Assembly (NCBI GenBank): GCA_030950925.1
Contig: JAUZQO010000024.1
Span: 1-64,000, forward strand
Reading direction: 5' to 3'
DNA from: Mariprofundaceae bacterium
Lineage (GTDB): Bacteria; Pseudomonadota; Zetaproteobacteria; Mariprofundales; Mariprofundaceae
Length of the DNA: 64,000 nt
The notes under the pieces are model-generated. The model did no database searches, was not told the origin of the DNA, and saw nothing but the letters and a program-made list of their open reading frames with translations. Position numbers and translations under genes: made by a program. Shown here piece after piece: positions 51,190 to 60,394 of the stretch (the stretch's first letter is position 1; each line of letters starts with the position of its first letter).

Positions 51190-52607
51190 AAGTCATTCAA
51201 GCAGATATTTGTGTGATTGGTGGCGGTTCGGGTGGCTTATCTGTGGCAGCGGGTGCGTCACAAATGGGTGCTGATGTGGTGTTGATTGAAAAATCTGCCA
51301 TGGGTGGCGACTGCTTGAATACAGGTTGTGTGCCTTCCAAAGCCATCTTAGCCGCAGGACATGTCGCGCAAACCATGCGTGAAGCGGAAGGCTTTGGTAT
51401 CAAGCCTGTTTGTCCAGAGGTGGATTGGGCAAAAGTGAACGATCATGTTCAAGGCGTGATTGCTGCCATTGCGCCCAATGATTCTGTGGATCGCTTTGAA
51501 GGCTTGGGTGTGAACGTCATTCAAGCTGCGGCAAGTTTTGTCGATGAAAAAACAGTGCAAGCAGGCGATGTACAAGTTCAAGCGAAATATTTTGTGTTGG
51601 CAACAGGTTCGTCAGCTTTTGTTCCACCGATTGAAGGTTTGGATACCGTGGATTACTTCACCAATGAAAATATTTTTGACAATCGCGATTCGATTGAGCA
51701 TTTGATTGTCATTGGTGGCGGACCGATTGGTATTGAAATGGCACAAGCCCATCGGCGTTTGGGTGCAAAAGTCACGGTCATGGAAGTGGCAAAAATATTG
51801 ATGAAAGATGATCGGGAATTGGCACAAATCGTCATTGATAGACTCTCCTCAGAAGGCATGGACTTTTATGAAGGCGGGCGCAATTTACGCATTGAAAAAA
51901 CAGCACACGGTATGGCAGTTTATTGTGACATGTCAGGTGAACAAGCTTGCGTTCAAGGCTCTCATCTATTGATTGCCACAGGTCGCCGCGCCAATGTGAA
52001 TGGTTTGAATTTAGAAGCAGCAGGTATTGATTATTCACCACGCGGTGTGGCAGTGGATGCGCGTTTAAGAAGTTCCAACAAACGCGTGTTTGCCATTGGT
52101 GATGTGGCAGGTCCCTATCAGTTTACCCACATGGCAGCGTATCAAGCAGGTATCGTGATTCGCAATATCTTGTTTAAAATGCCAGCCAAGGTGGATTATT
52201 CAGCCGTGCCTTGGGTAACATACACTGATCCTGAATTGGCACATGTTGGTATGACCGAAGATGATGCCAACCAAGCAGGTAAAGATATTCGTATTTTACG
52301 CTGGAAATTTGATGAAAATGATCGGGCGCAAGCTGAACGCCGAACCGAAGGCATGATAAAAATTGTGACAGAAAAGAAAGGCAAGATTCTTGGTGCAACC
52401 ATTGTGGGCTTACATGCAGGTGAGTTATTGCAACCTTGGGTGTTGGCCATTAGTCAAAATATGAAAATTGGGGCGATGGCATCCATGATTGCGCCATACC
52501 CCACCCTTTCAGAAGCCAATAAACGTGTGGCAGGTAGTTTTTATACGGAAAAACTTTTTTCAGAAGGCACGAAAAAACTGGTGCGTTTTCTGATGCGTTG
52601 GTTTTAG
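51186..52607 (+). CDS. MerA-like FAD/NAD(P) disulfide oxidoreductase
   Basis: 473 residues from the ATG at 51186, preceded by GAGGTGAGG. FAD site CVIGGGSGGLSVAAGA, redox disulfide GGDCLNTGCVPSK, NAD(P) site VIGGGPIGIEMAQAHRRLG, second FAD site FAIGDVAGPYQFTH. In glutathione reductase-type enzymes the C-terminal motif is HPTLSE; here it is YPTLSEANKR, so the His base is replaced by Tyr as in mercuric reductase-like members. No MerA heavy-metal domain or terminal Cys pair is present, so it is not a mercury reductase. Coupled to the TVP38 gene. Confidence 0.88.
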   Translation: MKVIQADICVIGGGSGGLSVAAGASQMGADVVLIEKSAMGGDCLNTGCVPSKAILAAGHVAQTMREAEGFGIKPVCPEVDWAKVNDHVQGVIAAIAPNDSVDRFEGLGVNVIQAAASFVDEKTVQAGDVQVQAKYFVLATGSSAFVPPIEGLDTVDYFTNENIFDNRDSIEHLIVIGGGPIGIEMAQAHRRLGAKVTVMEVAKILMKDDRELAQIVIDRLSSEGMDFYEGGRNLRIEKTAHGMAVYCDMSGEQACVQGSHLLIATGRRANVNGLNLEAAGIDYSPRGVAVDARLRSSNKRVFAIGDVAGPYQFTHMAAYQAGIVIRNILFKMPAKVDYSAVPWVTYTDPELAHVGMTEDDANQAGKDIRILRWKFDENDRAQAERRTEGMIKIVTEKKGKILGATIVGLHAGELLQPWVLAISQNMKIGAMASMIAPYPTLSEANKRVAGSFYTEKLFSEGTKKLVRFLMRWF

Positions 52608-52608
52608 G

Positions 52609-52846
52609 TTACTGATGTTACGCACGCTGTCATGCGGACTGGTCATCCACGAGTCTGTCACCACGTCATCCTCGAATGCTTGTATCGAGGGTCTATAGTC
52701 ATTCAAGTATAGAATTATCATTTCCATATTCCCCAATCGTCATCCTCGAATGCTTGTATCGAGGATCTACCATTAGATTCCCGATAAAAGATTTCGGGTA
52801 TGACGAGCAGGTGGAAGCATAGGATGACGGAGTGCGTAACATCAGT
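52609..52846. repeat. Compound repeat with its own terminal inverted repeats
   Basis: ACTGATGTTACGCAC (52611-52625) is exactly inverted at 52832-52846. Inside are a half core (52664-52697, hairpin 1 only) and, starting from its TCTATAG, a second unit with left end CTATAGTCATTCAAGTAT and core 52738-52805. It fills most of the 312-base gap between the flavoprotein and chemoreceptor genes; no gene is seen there. Confidence 0.8.
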
Positions 52847-52919
52847 TAATAAACTGGCATAAAACTTTCTTTAGATTCAAAACCCCTGTTGAAATAGGGT
52901 CATGGTTTAAAGGATACTT

Positions 52920-55436
52920 ATGCGTAATAACCAACCTATTACCCAATTAGAACGTAAAATGAATGATGGCGATATTTTAGTTTCGCGAACAGACTTGAAA
53001 GGTCGAATTGTTTATGCCAATCAAGCCTTTTGTGACATTGGAGGCTTTACGGCTGAAGAATTACAGCGAAAAGCCCATAACATTGTTCGGCACCCTGATA
53101 TGCCAGCAGCATCTTTTCAGGATTTATGGGATACGATTGCTGCGGAGAAACCTTGGACAGGTGTGGTGAAAAACCGTTGTAAAAATGGCGATTACTATTG
53201 GGTGGTTGCCAATGTTTCGCCTGAATATGATAGGCATAGCAAGGTTTCAGGTTATATTTCTGTGCGCACCAAGCCCACTCAAGCGCAAATGTCTGCTGCT
53301 GATAGTTTGTATAAACAAGTGAATGCTGGCAAAGCCAAGTTGCCATCTTCCTTAAAATATTCATGGCTTAAAACACTTAAACTCAAGACGATTATTTTGG
53401 CGGCGGCAAGTATTTCTTTGGTCACATTATTTTTAGTGGGCAGCATGTTTATTAATGTGTTGACAGCAAAAAAAGATGCTACGGAATTGCGAGTTGCTGC
53501 TGTACCATTGATTGGTTCAATTCGTAATGTATTGGAATATTTGCCACAACATCGTGGTATGGGCAATGCTTATTTGCAGGGGAATAAAGATTTAATCGGT
53601 AAAATTATGAGAAATGAGGGAAAAGTTGATACCTCGTTTCAAGCATTACTCAAGCTTGCCAAAGCTTCGCCTTTTGTAGAACAATATGAGAAAATTCGCA
53701 GCATTCAACAGCAGTGGTCAAATGTTGAAAAGCAATGGCAAAGCCAAACTGCCAAAGAGAGTTTTCGTTTACATAGTCAAGTCATCGAGGGTTTGATGTC
53801 GGTATCTTCAGATTTGATGCATAGAGGAAAATTAAGTACAGATCCATCCCTTGCCATTGCTCATCTTTCAGAATTTATATCGGAAACCATTCCTATGTTG
53901 AATGAATATATGGGGCGTTTGCGCGGTTTAGGCAGTGGTATTGCAGTGCGTAACACCATCACAAATTCAGAACATGACACGATGTTGGAGCTGTATGTCA
54001 AAACAAAAATGCAAAGCCAACAGCTTTTGAAAGATACGATGCATGTCATTCAAGTTTACAACCCCGCGTTAAAAGAAAGCTTGGCATCACCAATGTCTAA
54101 ACTTACGGCAACCACCCAAATTTATTTGGCATCCATTCAACAAAAAATATTGAATGCAGATCAGATTGATGTGGATAGTAGCCAGTATTTTTCTGAAGGA
54201 ACGCAATCCATTGCAGCCTCGTTGTTTTTATATGATGCCATGGATCAAAGTTTAATCCGCTTATTAAATGTGGAAGAAAAGAAAGTGTTGAATACCTATA
54301 CACTGGCTGTTTTCTTGACCTTGTTTGGTATTATCGGTTCATTGTTTTTATCCCTACTCATGGTATTGAAAACATTCAAACCTTTGCAAGAGATTGTTGA
54401 GGGTATGCAACGTATTGTTGAAGGTAATTATGGCACATTGCCTGTGAAACATGGTGCTGATGAAATGGGCGCGATTGTTGATGCGATGACAACCATGCAA
54501 TCCATTCTTCAATATGAAATATTTGAAGGCAAAGCCATGGCACACGCCAATGTGCTTGCCCAACGTCAGGCGAATGTCGATAAAGCCAAAGCGCAGGCTG
54601 ATTTAGCTACAGCATTTGAAGACAATGTGGGTTCATTGATGCAAGGGCTTGCGAGTGCTGTTGGGCAAGTGGATCGAACAGCCCATGATTTGGATGATAT
54701 GGCATCTTCTTTGACACAACAAAGCACGCAAACCGTGCAAAGTGTGGATACAGGCAGCAACCATGTGAATAGCACCGCCGCAGCCATCGAAGAAATGAGT
54801 GTGAGCATTGGTGATGTATCACGGCAAGTGGTGGATATGCAAGTGAAATCTGTTCAAGCCGTCAAAGAAGCTGAATCTTCTATGCTTATGATGAAGAAAT
54901 TGAAAAGTGTTGCCGATGAAGTGGGTTCAATTGTGGGTGCGATTTCTGATATTGCCGAACAAACCAATTTATTGGCATTGAATGCCAGTATTGAAGCGGC
55001 ACGCGCAGGTGATGCTGGGCGAGGTTTTTCAGTGGTGGCGGGTGAAGTCAAAGAATTGGCGAACCAAACCTCTCAAGCCACTTTGAAAATTCGTGAACAG
55101 GTGACGAGTATTCAAGAGGAAAGTGAAAAATCGACAGAAGCGATGGAAATCATTAGTGAAACCATTCAGGCTATCAATCAATTTACCAGTCATGTGGTAT
55201 CTGCCATGGATGAGCAATCCCAAGCAGGGCGTGAAATATCCAATGCGGCACAACAAGCCGATATGAGCATGACAGAAGCCAATGCTTCATTGAGCTATAT
55301 GGTTGAGTCTGCGGGCAATGTCGCGCAATCATCGGGTGAAATGCTTCATGTGGCATCGTCTATGCTCCGCAGCACTGAAGAGGTTCAAGAAGGTATTCAA
55401 CAATTTATTGAATCACTGAGGAAAGACTCGGTTTAA
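52920..55436 (+). CDS. Methyl-accepting chemotaxis protein with N-terminal PAS domain
   Basis: 838 residues; AAAGGA lies shortly before the ATG. A cytosolic Aer-like PAS domain (residues about 12-115; [40 protein letters not shown]) is followed by a first membrane helix (about 155-178), a periplasmic helical domain of about 280 residues, a second helix (about 460-485), HAMP and the signalling domain ([20 protein letters not shown]). The PAS fold suggests FAD or ligand-based redox/oxygen sensing, while the periplasmic part could sense another cue. There is no CheR-tethering pentapeptide at the end. Confidence 0.9.
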   Translation: MRNNQPITQLERKMNDGDILVSRTDLKGRIVYANQAFCDIGGFTAEELQRKAHNIVRHPDMPAASFQDLWDTIAAEKPWTGVVKNRCKNGDYYWVVANVSPEYDRHSKVSGYISVRTKPTQAQMSAADSLYKQVNAGKAKLPSSLKYSWLKTLKLKTIILAAASISLVTLFLVGSMFINVLTAKKDATELRVAAVPLIGSIRNVLEYLPQHRGMGNAYLQGNKDLIGKIMRNEGKVDTSFQALLKLAKASPFVEQYEKIRSIQQQWSNVEKQWQSQTAKESFRLHSQVIEGLMSVSSDLMHRGKLSTDPSLAIAHLSEFISETIPMLNEYMGRLRGLGSGIAVRNTITNSEHDTMLELYVKTKMQSQQLLKDTMHVIQVYNPALKESLASPMSKLTATTQIYLASIQQKILNADQIDVDSSQYFSEGTQSIAASLFLYDAMDQSLIRLLNVEEKKVLNTYTLAVFLTLFGIIGSLFLSLLMVLKTFKPLQEIVEGMQRIVEGNYGTLPVKHGADEMGAIVDAMTTMQSILQYEIFEGKAMAHANVLAQRQANVDKAKAQADLATAFEDNVGSLMQGLASAVGQVDRTAHDLDDMASSLTQQSTQTVQSVDTGSNHVNSTAAAIEEMSVSIGDVSRQVVDMQVKSVQAVKEAESSMLMMKKLKSVADEVGSIVGAISDIAEQTNLLALNASIEAARAGDAGRGFSVVAGEVKELANQTSQATLKIREQVTSIQEESEKSTEAMEIISETIQAINQFTSHVVSAMDEQSQAGREISNAAQQADMSMTEANASLSYMVESAGNVAQSSGEMLHVASSMLRSTEEVQEGIQQFIESLRKDSV

Positions 55437-55473
55437 ACACTTTGGCTTATGCTTCATGATAAGACGGTAATTG

Positions 55474-55590
55474 TTATAGTTATTTAAGTATGTGACGAAC
55501 CTTTCATTCATTATCCGAATCGTCACCCCCGAATGCGTGTGTCGGGGGTCTATGGATAGATCCCCGATACAATATTTCGGGGATGACGAA
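55474..55590 (+). repeat. Dispersed repeat unit between chemoreceptor genes
   Basis: Left end TTATAGTTATTTAAGTATG at 55474; core 55521-55588 (CGTCACCCCCGAATG...CGGGGATGACG) with compensated stems: CCCCCGA pairs with TCGGGGG and TCCCCGA with TCGGGGA. The right terminal repeat is not clear. Confidence 0.8.
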
Positions 55591-55638
55591 CGAGTGATTT
55601 TGATGTTAAAAGAATGATAAATAGATAGGGGAAATAAG

Positions 55639-58263
55639 ATGAACGCATTGAACCATTTGGCTGTAGGTAAGAAGTTGATGTTGATCGGGGCTTTATTTGC
55701 CCTGACCTTGGTGGGCATTGTTGTGTACACGGTGATGACATTGAAGCAGCAGGAACTGGATGGTACGAATATCAACCTTGCTGGACGAGAACGCATGCTA
55801 ACCCAAAAATTCACCAAAGAAGTCATGCAAGAAGTATCCTTGCAACAATTGAAGGCATCAGCGGTGGCATTGGTATCAGTGGCATCCACACAAATCATTG
55901 CTGACCGTGCTTATTACACCAAAAATATTGTAGGAAAACTCAAGCATGAGTGGCCAGGCTTTAAAATAAGCAGGGATTATGCGGGTATCAAAAATGCGAT
56001 TCCACTGCCTGCGACCTTTCTACGAGAAGTGTCGGCGAGTTTGGGCAAAGATGTGGGTTATAGTTATAATCTCTTGGGTAAATATAATTTAAATAAAAAT
56101 AACGGTTTGAAAACTGATTTTGATCATGAAGCCTGGGCTGCCTTGAGCCAGCATCCGAATCAATCTTTTTCAAAATTAACGCAAATGGGTGATAAACTCT
56201 GGATTAAACACGCCACTGCGGATGTCACCAAACAAGGGTGTATTGCATGCCATAATTCAAATCCTGCCAGTGCTAAAAGAGATTTTAAAGTCGGTGATTT
56301 GATGGGCATGTTAGTCATGAGAACACCCGTCACAGGTAACCCTGAAGTGATGGCAGCCTTATTGGAAAATCAAACCAATCCCGATCATGCTTTGCCTTCG
56401 GATAAAACTGCAAAATTATTTGAAATGACCTTATCTGCACTGCGTCAGGGTGGTGAAACCTTTACTGATTTGGGCATGACACACGCCATCACACTGGCAG
56501 GTTCAAGCGATTCAGCCTTATTAGAAAAATTTACAGAAGTGGAATTCAAGTGGCAACAACTACGCACATCTGTTCAAGGTATGCGTGATAGTCAATTTGG
56601 CTCACCAGCCTTTATTGAACATCAGCAGCAAATATCACGATTGAATATCAGCACTTTAAAAGCCATGAATAAAGCTGTGATGCATATGTCTGACCTTTCC
56701 AAAGGGCGAATTCTTCATATGGAGAAGGTGGAAAGTATTGTTCTTGTGATATCGCTTTTATTGTTGGGTAGTTTGTTGTTTTTGGTGATTAAAAGTATTA
56801 CTCAGCCATTGAATCAAGCACTTAAGCTTGCCGAACGTATTCGTAAAGGCGATTTGAGTAAAAAAGCGAATAGTGTCCATATCGACAGTCAAGATGAGTT
56901 GGGTGTATTGATGCGCTCCTTGGAAACCATGCGAAGCAATTTATCGACCGTGTTGAATGACGAAATGGCACCCGTTTGGGATGCAGCCAAACGTGGTGAT
57001 TTTACCAAACGTGTGCCATTGGATGGTAAAGAAGGCTGTTATGCTGAATTGGCAGAAGTGACCAATAGTTTGAATACGACCTTAGAACAAGGGTTTGCAG
57101 ATTTTGTCAATGCTTCCAAAGCTTTAGAGGAAGGTAATCTTGAACATCGAATTACAGCAATATATGAAGGTTTGTTTGATGAAAGTAAGCAAGCTTCCAA
57201 TAACACATCTGATAAATTACAACTTATCTTGAATCAAGAGATTGCGCCTGTGTTGCAAGCGGCTCAAGCGGGTGATTTAAGTCAACGGGTGAGTTTGGCA
57301 GGCAAAGAAGGCTTTTATAAAGAATTGGGAGAAGTGGTCAATCAGTTGTTGGAAAGCACAGAAACCATTATGAATGATACGGTGTTAGGTTTGAAAGCAT
57401 TGGAAACAGGTGATTTAACCCACCGCATTGAACGCCCTTATGAGGGTTCATTTGATATGATTAAACAAGCGTCCAATAACACTGCTGAAAAGTTATCAGG
57501 TGTGATGCAAGATATTCGCAATATTGGTGATGATGTATCGCAGGGAGCATCAGAAATATCAGGTGGCAACAACACATTGTCAGATCGTACGCAGCAACAA
57601 GGCGCAGCATTGGAAGAAACAGCGGCAAGTATTGAAGAAATGACCAGTACCGTGCAACAAAATGCGGACAATGCGCGTCAGGCCAATCAATTGGCAGTGA
57701 AAACACGCGAAGAAGCTGAAAATGGTGGCTTGGTTGCAGAGCGTGCTGTGAAGGCGATGACTGGTATCAATCGAAGCAGCCGAAAAATTGCGGATATTAT
57801 CACGGTGATTGATGAAATTTCTTTTCAAACCAATTTATTGGCACTCAATGCAGCAGTGGAAGCAGCAAGAGCTGGTGATGCAGGGCGTGGTTTTGCAGTG
57901 GTGGCAGGTGAAGTACGAACCTTGGCGGGCAGAAGTGCTGAAGCAGCACGAGAAATCAAAGGGCTGATCCATGCCAGTTTGAGCAGTGTGAATGAAGGTT
58001 CAAAATTGGTGGATGAATCAGGTGAAGCCTTGCAAGGTATTGTGGGATCGGTGCGTAAAGTGAGTGATATTATTGCTGAAATGGCAGCGGCAGGCAGTGA
58101 GCAGGCGCAAGGTATTGAACAAATCAATCAAGCCATTGCATCATTGGATAGCACCACACAACAAAATGCTGCACTGGTGGAAGAAACCGCCGCCGCAAGC
58201 CAACGTCTTGAATCACAAGCCAGTGACATGCAAAAAACAGTGAGTCATTTCAAATTGAGCTAA
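55639..58263 (+). CDS. Methyl-accepting chemotaxis protein with c-type heme domain
   Basis: 874 residues. First membrane helix at about 12-34, a PilJ-like segment (NLAGRERMLTQKFTKEVMQE), then a DUF3365-type domain with the heme-binding CIACH (201-205) in ATADVTKQGCIACHNSNP and KVGDLMGMLVM. A second helix at about 368-390 is followed by HAMP and HAMP-like repeats (GDLSKKAN, GDFTKRVPLDGKEGCYAEL, GDLSQRVSLAGKEGFYKEL, GDLTHRIE) and a signalling domain ([20 protein letters not shown]). Because CxxCH faces the periplasm, covalent heme attachment is expected, suggesting a redox or gas receptor. Confidence 0.9.
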   Translation: MNALNHLAVGKKLMLIGALFALTLVGIVVYTVMTLKQQELDGTNINLAGRERMLTQKFTKEVMQEVSLQQLKASAVALVSVASTQIIADRAYYTKNIVGKLKHEWPGFKISRDYAGIKNAIPLPATFLREVSASLGKDVGYSYNLLGKYNLNKNNGLKTDFDHEAWAALSQHPNQSFSKLTQMGDKLWIKHATADVTKQGCIACHNSNPASAKRDFKVGDLMGMLVMRTPVTGNPEVMAALLENQTNPDHALPSDKTAKLFEMTLSALRQGGETFTDLGMTHAITLAGSSDSALLEKFTEVEFKWQQLRTSVQGMRDSQFGSPAFIEHQQQISRLNISTLKAMNKAVMHMSDLSKGRILHMEKVESIVLVISLLLLGSLLFLVIKSITQPLNQALKLAERIRKGDLSKKANSVHIDSQDELGVLMRSLETMRSNLSTVLNDEMAPVWDAAKRGDFTKRVPLDGKEGCYAELAEVTNSLNTTLEQGFADFVNASKALEEGNLEHRITAIYEGLFDESKQASNNTSDKLQLILNQEIAPVLQAAQAGDLSQRVSLAGKEGFYKELGEVVNQLLESTETIMNDTVLGLKALETGDLTHRIERPYEGSFDMIKQASNNTAEKLSGVMQDIRNIGDDVSQGASEISGGNNTLSDRTQQQGAALEETAASIEEMTSTVQQNADNARQANQLAVKTREEAENGGLVAERAVKAMTGINRSSRKIADIITVIDEISFQTNLLALNAAVEAARAGDAGRGFAVVAGEVRTLAGRSAEAAREIKGLIHASLSSVNEGSKLVDESGEALQGIVGSVRKVSDIIAEMAAAGSEQAQGIEQINQAIASLDSTTQQNAALVEETAAASQRLESQASDMQKTVSHFKLS

Positions 58264-58276
58264 AGGTAAGGCTTGA

Positions 58277-58412
58277 ATATAGTCATTGAACTATAGAACT
58301 GCCATTCCCATCATCCAATCGTCACCCTCGCGTGCTTGTGTCGAGGGTCTATCATTAGATTCCCGATAAAAGATTTCGGGCATGATGGGAGTGATTTAAT
58401 ACTTGAATCTCT
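58277..58412 (+). repeat. Dispersed repeat unit with both terminal repeats
   Basis: Left end ATATAGTCATTGAACTAT at 58277, core 58320-58387 (CGTCACCCTCGCG...CGGGCATGATG), right end AATACTTGAATCTCT to about 58412. It lies between the heme chemoreceptor and the Na/Pi transporter genes. Confidence 0.82.
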
Positions 58413-58470
58413 GATGTTTTCTCTCATCGTCTTCGGTGGGCATATATGAATCAAGTGGAGAAATGAATAG

Positions 58471-60213
58471 GTGTTAAAGACAGTGCTTGCTAAAGTTTTA
58501 TTTCCATCATTTTTTATTATATTGGCTTATGGATTTTGGATTAGCCCCGGTTTTAAAGAGGTATCTGCGGGAATCGCTATATTTTTATTTGGAATGCTTT
58601 CACTAGAAGAAGGCTTTAGAGCCTTTACTGGTGGCATTCTTGAAAAAATTCTCAAACGAACAACGAACAAGCTTTGGAAGAGCGTAAGCTTTGGTATCTT
58701 AACGACCACAATGATGCAATCCAGCTCACTGGTCAGTGTTATTGCCATTTCATTTTTAGGCTCTGGGCTTATTGGACTGGCACAAGGTATTGGTATTGTG
58801 TTCGGAGCAAACCTAGGGACAACAACTGGGGCATGGCTGGTTGCAGGTTTTGGCTTAAAGGTGAAAATATCAGCTTATGCAATGCCTATGTTGGTGTTTG
58901 GTGTCATGCTTCTGTTTCAAAAATCACGCCAATTGAAAGGTATTGGTTATGTTCTACTGGGGCTTGGTTTTTTATTCCTTGGCATTTATTATATGAAGGA
59001 AGGTTTTGAAGCCTTTAAAGATACCATCAACCTAGCTGAATATGCAGTGCCTGGTTATCGTGGGCTGTTTTTATTCGTACTCATTGGTGTTGTAGCCACA
59101 GTGATTATGCAATCAAGTCATGCAACGCTGGTATTAATTATCACGGCATTGGCAGCCCAACAAATCACTTACGAAAATGCCCTCGCGTTAGCCATTGGTG
59201 CCAATATTGGCACGACAATTACAGCTATTTTAGGCTCGCTTGGTTCAAATGAGCAAGGCAAACGTCTGGCTGGCGCTCACCTTATCTTTAATGCAGTTAC
59301 AGGTCTTATCGCGGTCATTTTGATGCAGCCTTTAATGCAGGCGGTAGATATCATGAGTGTATATGTTGGTATTGGGGCGAAGAATTACACACTCAAACTA
59401 GCTGTGTTTCATACCTTTTTTAATCTGATTGGTATCCTTGTCATGCTGCCGTTTGTTGATCGCCTCGTGGTTTTTCTTGAAAGGCTTATTCCTAAAGTTC
59501 CTGACCATTTTGCCAAACCTAAATACCTGAATGATTCAGCACTTGAATTCAGCGATACGGCAATGGAAGCTCTGCGCATGGAGACGTTACATATCTACAG
59601 TAAAGGGACTGAAATCATTGCTCACGGATTGTTATTGAAAAAACATGATGTTTTTTCCAATAAAAAATTGAAACATGTTATCAATAGGCGTAACACACGG
59701 GGTGAATACGATGTTAATGATGCTTATGATCATTATATTAAAAGTTTATATGCTGCCTTACTCCAATTTATCAGCCGGATGCCTTCGCATAGTCATGTAT
59801 TACCACAAGTTGATAATGTCCGTTTCTGTAATCAGGCGATTATTCTGACCTTGAAAGATGTAAAACATTTACAAAAAAATATGCTAGAATTTATGGCATC
59901 GACCAATCCAGATATACGTAAAGAGTACAATCAAATTCGAAGGCGTATCGCCAAGGTACTGCGTCGGTTAGAAAAAATAAGAGAAGGTGAACAATCGCTA
60001 CTTACTCATGATGCATTGGATACTATGCTGAAAAAAAATAATGAGTTTCTACATCGGCGACTCGATAAAATGATTCGTCACGGTCAAATTACAGCCGATA
60101 TGGCAATATCTTTGATGAATGATAGCAACTATGCCCATAATATTATTCGTAATTTGATTGAGATTAACCGAAGGCTGATATTACCTGACGGTCAAATAAA
60201 AAATGGGGGCTAG
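58471..60213 (+). CDS. Na/Pi cotransporter with C-terminal PhoU domain
   Basis: 580 residues, NptA/YjbB-type. GTG start at 58471 with GGAG 10 bases before. The membrane part (about 10-340) carries the duplicated QSS motifs TMMQSSSLVSVIAISFLG and VIMQSSHATLVLIITALA, each linked to a GANxGTT repeat (FGANLGTTTGAWL; IGANIGTTITAIL). Residues about 360-570 are PhoU-like helices. Family members move phosphate with sodium; bacterial ones may act in efflux. Monocistronic, bounded by repeats. Confidence 0.92.
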   Translation: MLKTVLAKVLFPSFFIILAYGFWISPGFKEVSAGIAIFLFGMLSLEEGFRAFTGGILEKILKRTTNKLWKSVSFGILTTTMMQSSSLVSVIAISFLGSGLIGLAQGIGIVFGANLGTTTGAWLVAGFGLKVKISAYAMPMLVFGVMLLFQKSRQLKGIGYVLLGLGFLFLGIYYMKEGFEAFKDTINLAEYAVPGYRGLFLFVLIGVVATVIMQSSHATLVLIITALAAQQITYENALALAIGANIGTTITAILGSLGSNEQGKRLAGAHLIFNAVTGLIAVILMQPLMQAVDIMSVYVGIGAKNYTLKLAVFHTFFNLIGILVMLPFVDRLVVFLERLIPKVPDHFAKPKYLNDSALEFSDTAMEALRMETLHIYSKGTEIIAHGLLLKKHDVFSNKKLKHVINRRNTRGEYDVNDAYDHYIKSLYAALLQFISRMPSHSHVLPQVDNVRFCNQAIILTLKDVKHLQKNMLEFMASTNPDIRKEYNQIRRRIAKVLRRLEKIREGEQSLLTHDALDTMLKKNNEFLHRRLDKMIRHGQITADMAISLMNDSNYAHNIIRNLIEINRRLILPDGQIKNGG

Positions 60214-60302
60214 GAGCCTGTCGGACTTAAGCTAATTTACTACGAAAAATCGGATATTGGTCGTTTTTCACCTTGGATTTCGTTAAATAGCCCTGCTATT
60301 CG

Positions 60303-60368
60303 CCTTTCCCGAAATTTTGTATCGGGAATCTAATGATAGACCCTCGACAGAAGCACTCGAGGGTGACG
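60303..60368 (-). repeat. Dispersed two-hairpin repeat, inverted copy
   Basis: Core in reverse orientation: TTCCCGAAATTTTG..ATCGGGAATC first, then GACCCTCGACAGAAGC...GAGGGTGACG. Just upstream GCCTGTCGGACTTAAGC (60217-60233) resembles CTGTTGGACTTAGAG near 39136, possibly ends of another small element. The 60214-60394 gap has no gene. Confidence 0.78.
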
Positions 60369-60394
60369 ATTCGATGATATAAATTTAGCTTGTG

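Noticed and set aside
51186-52607. Mercuric reductase and mercury resistance operon
   Set aside because: There is no heavy-metal N-terminal domain, no C-terminal Cys pair and no mer neighbours; only the core fold is shared.
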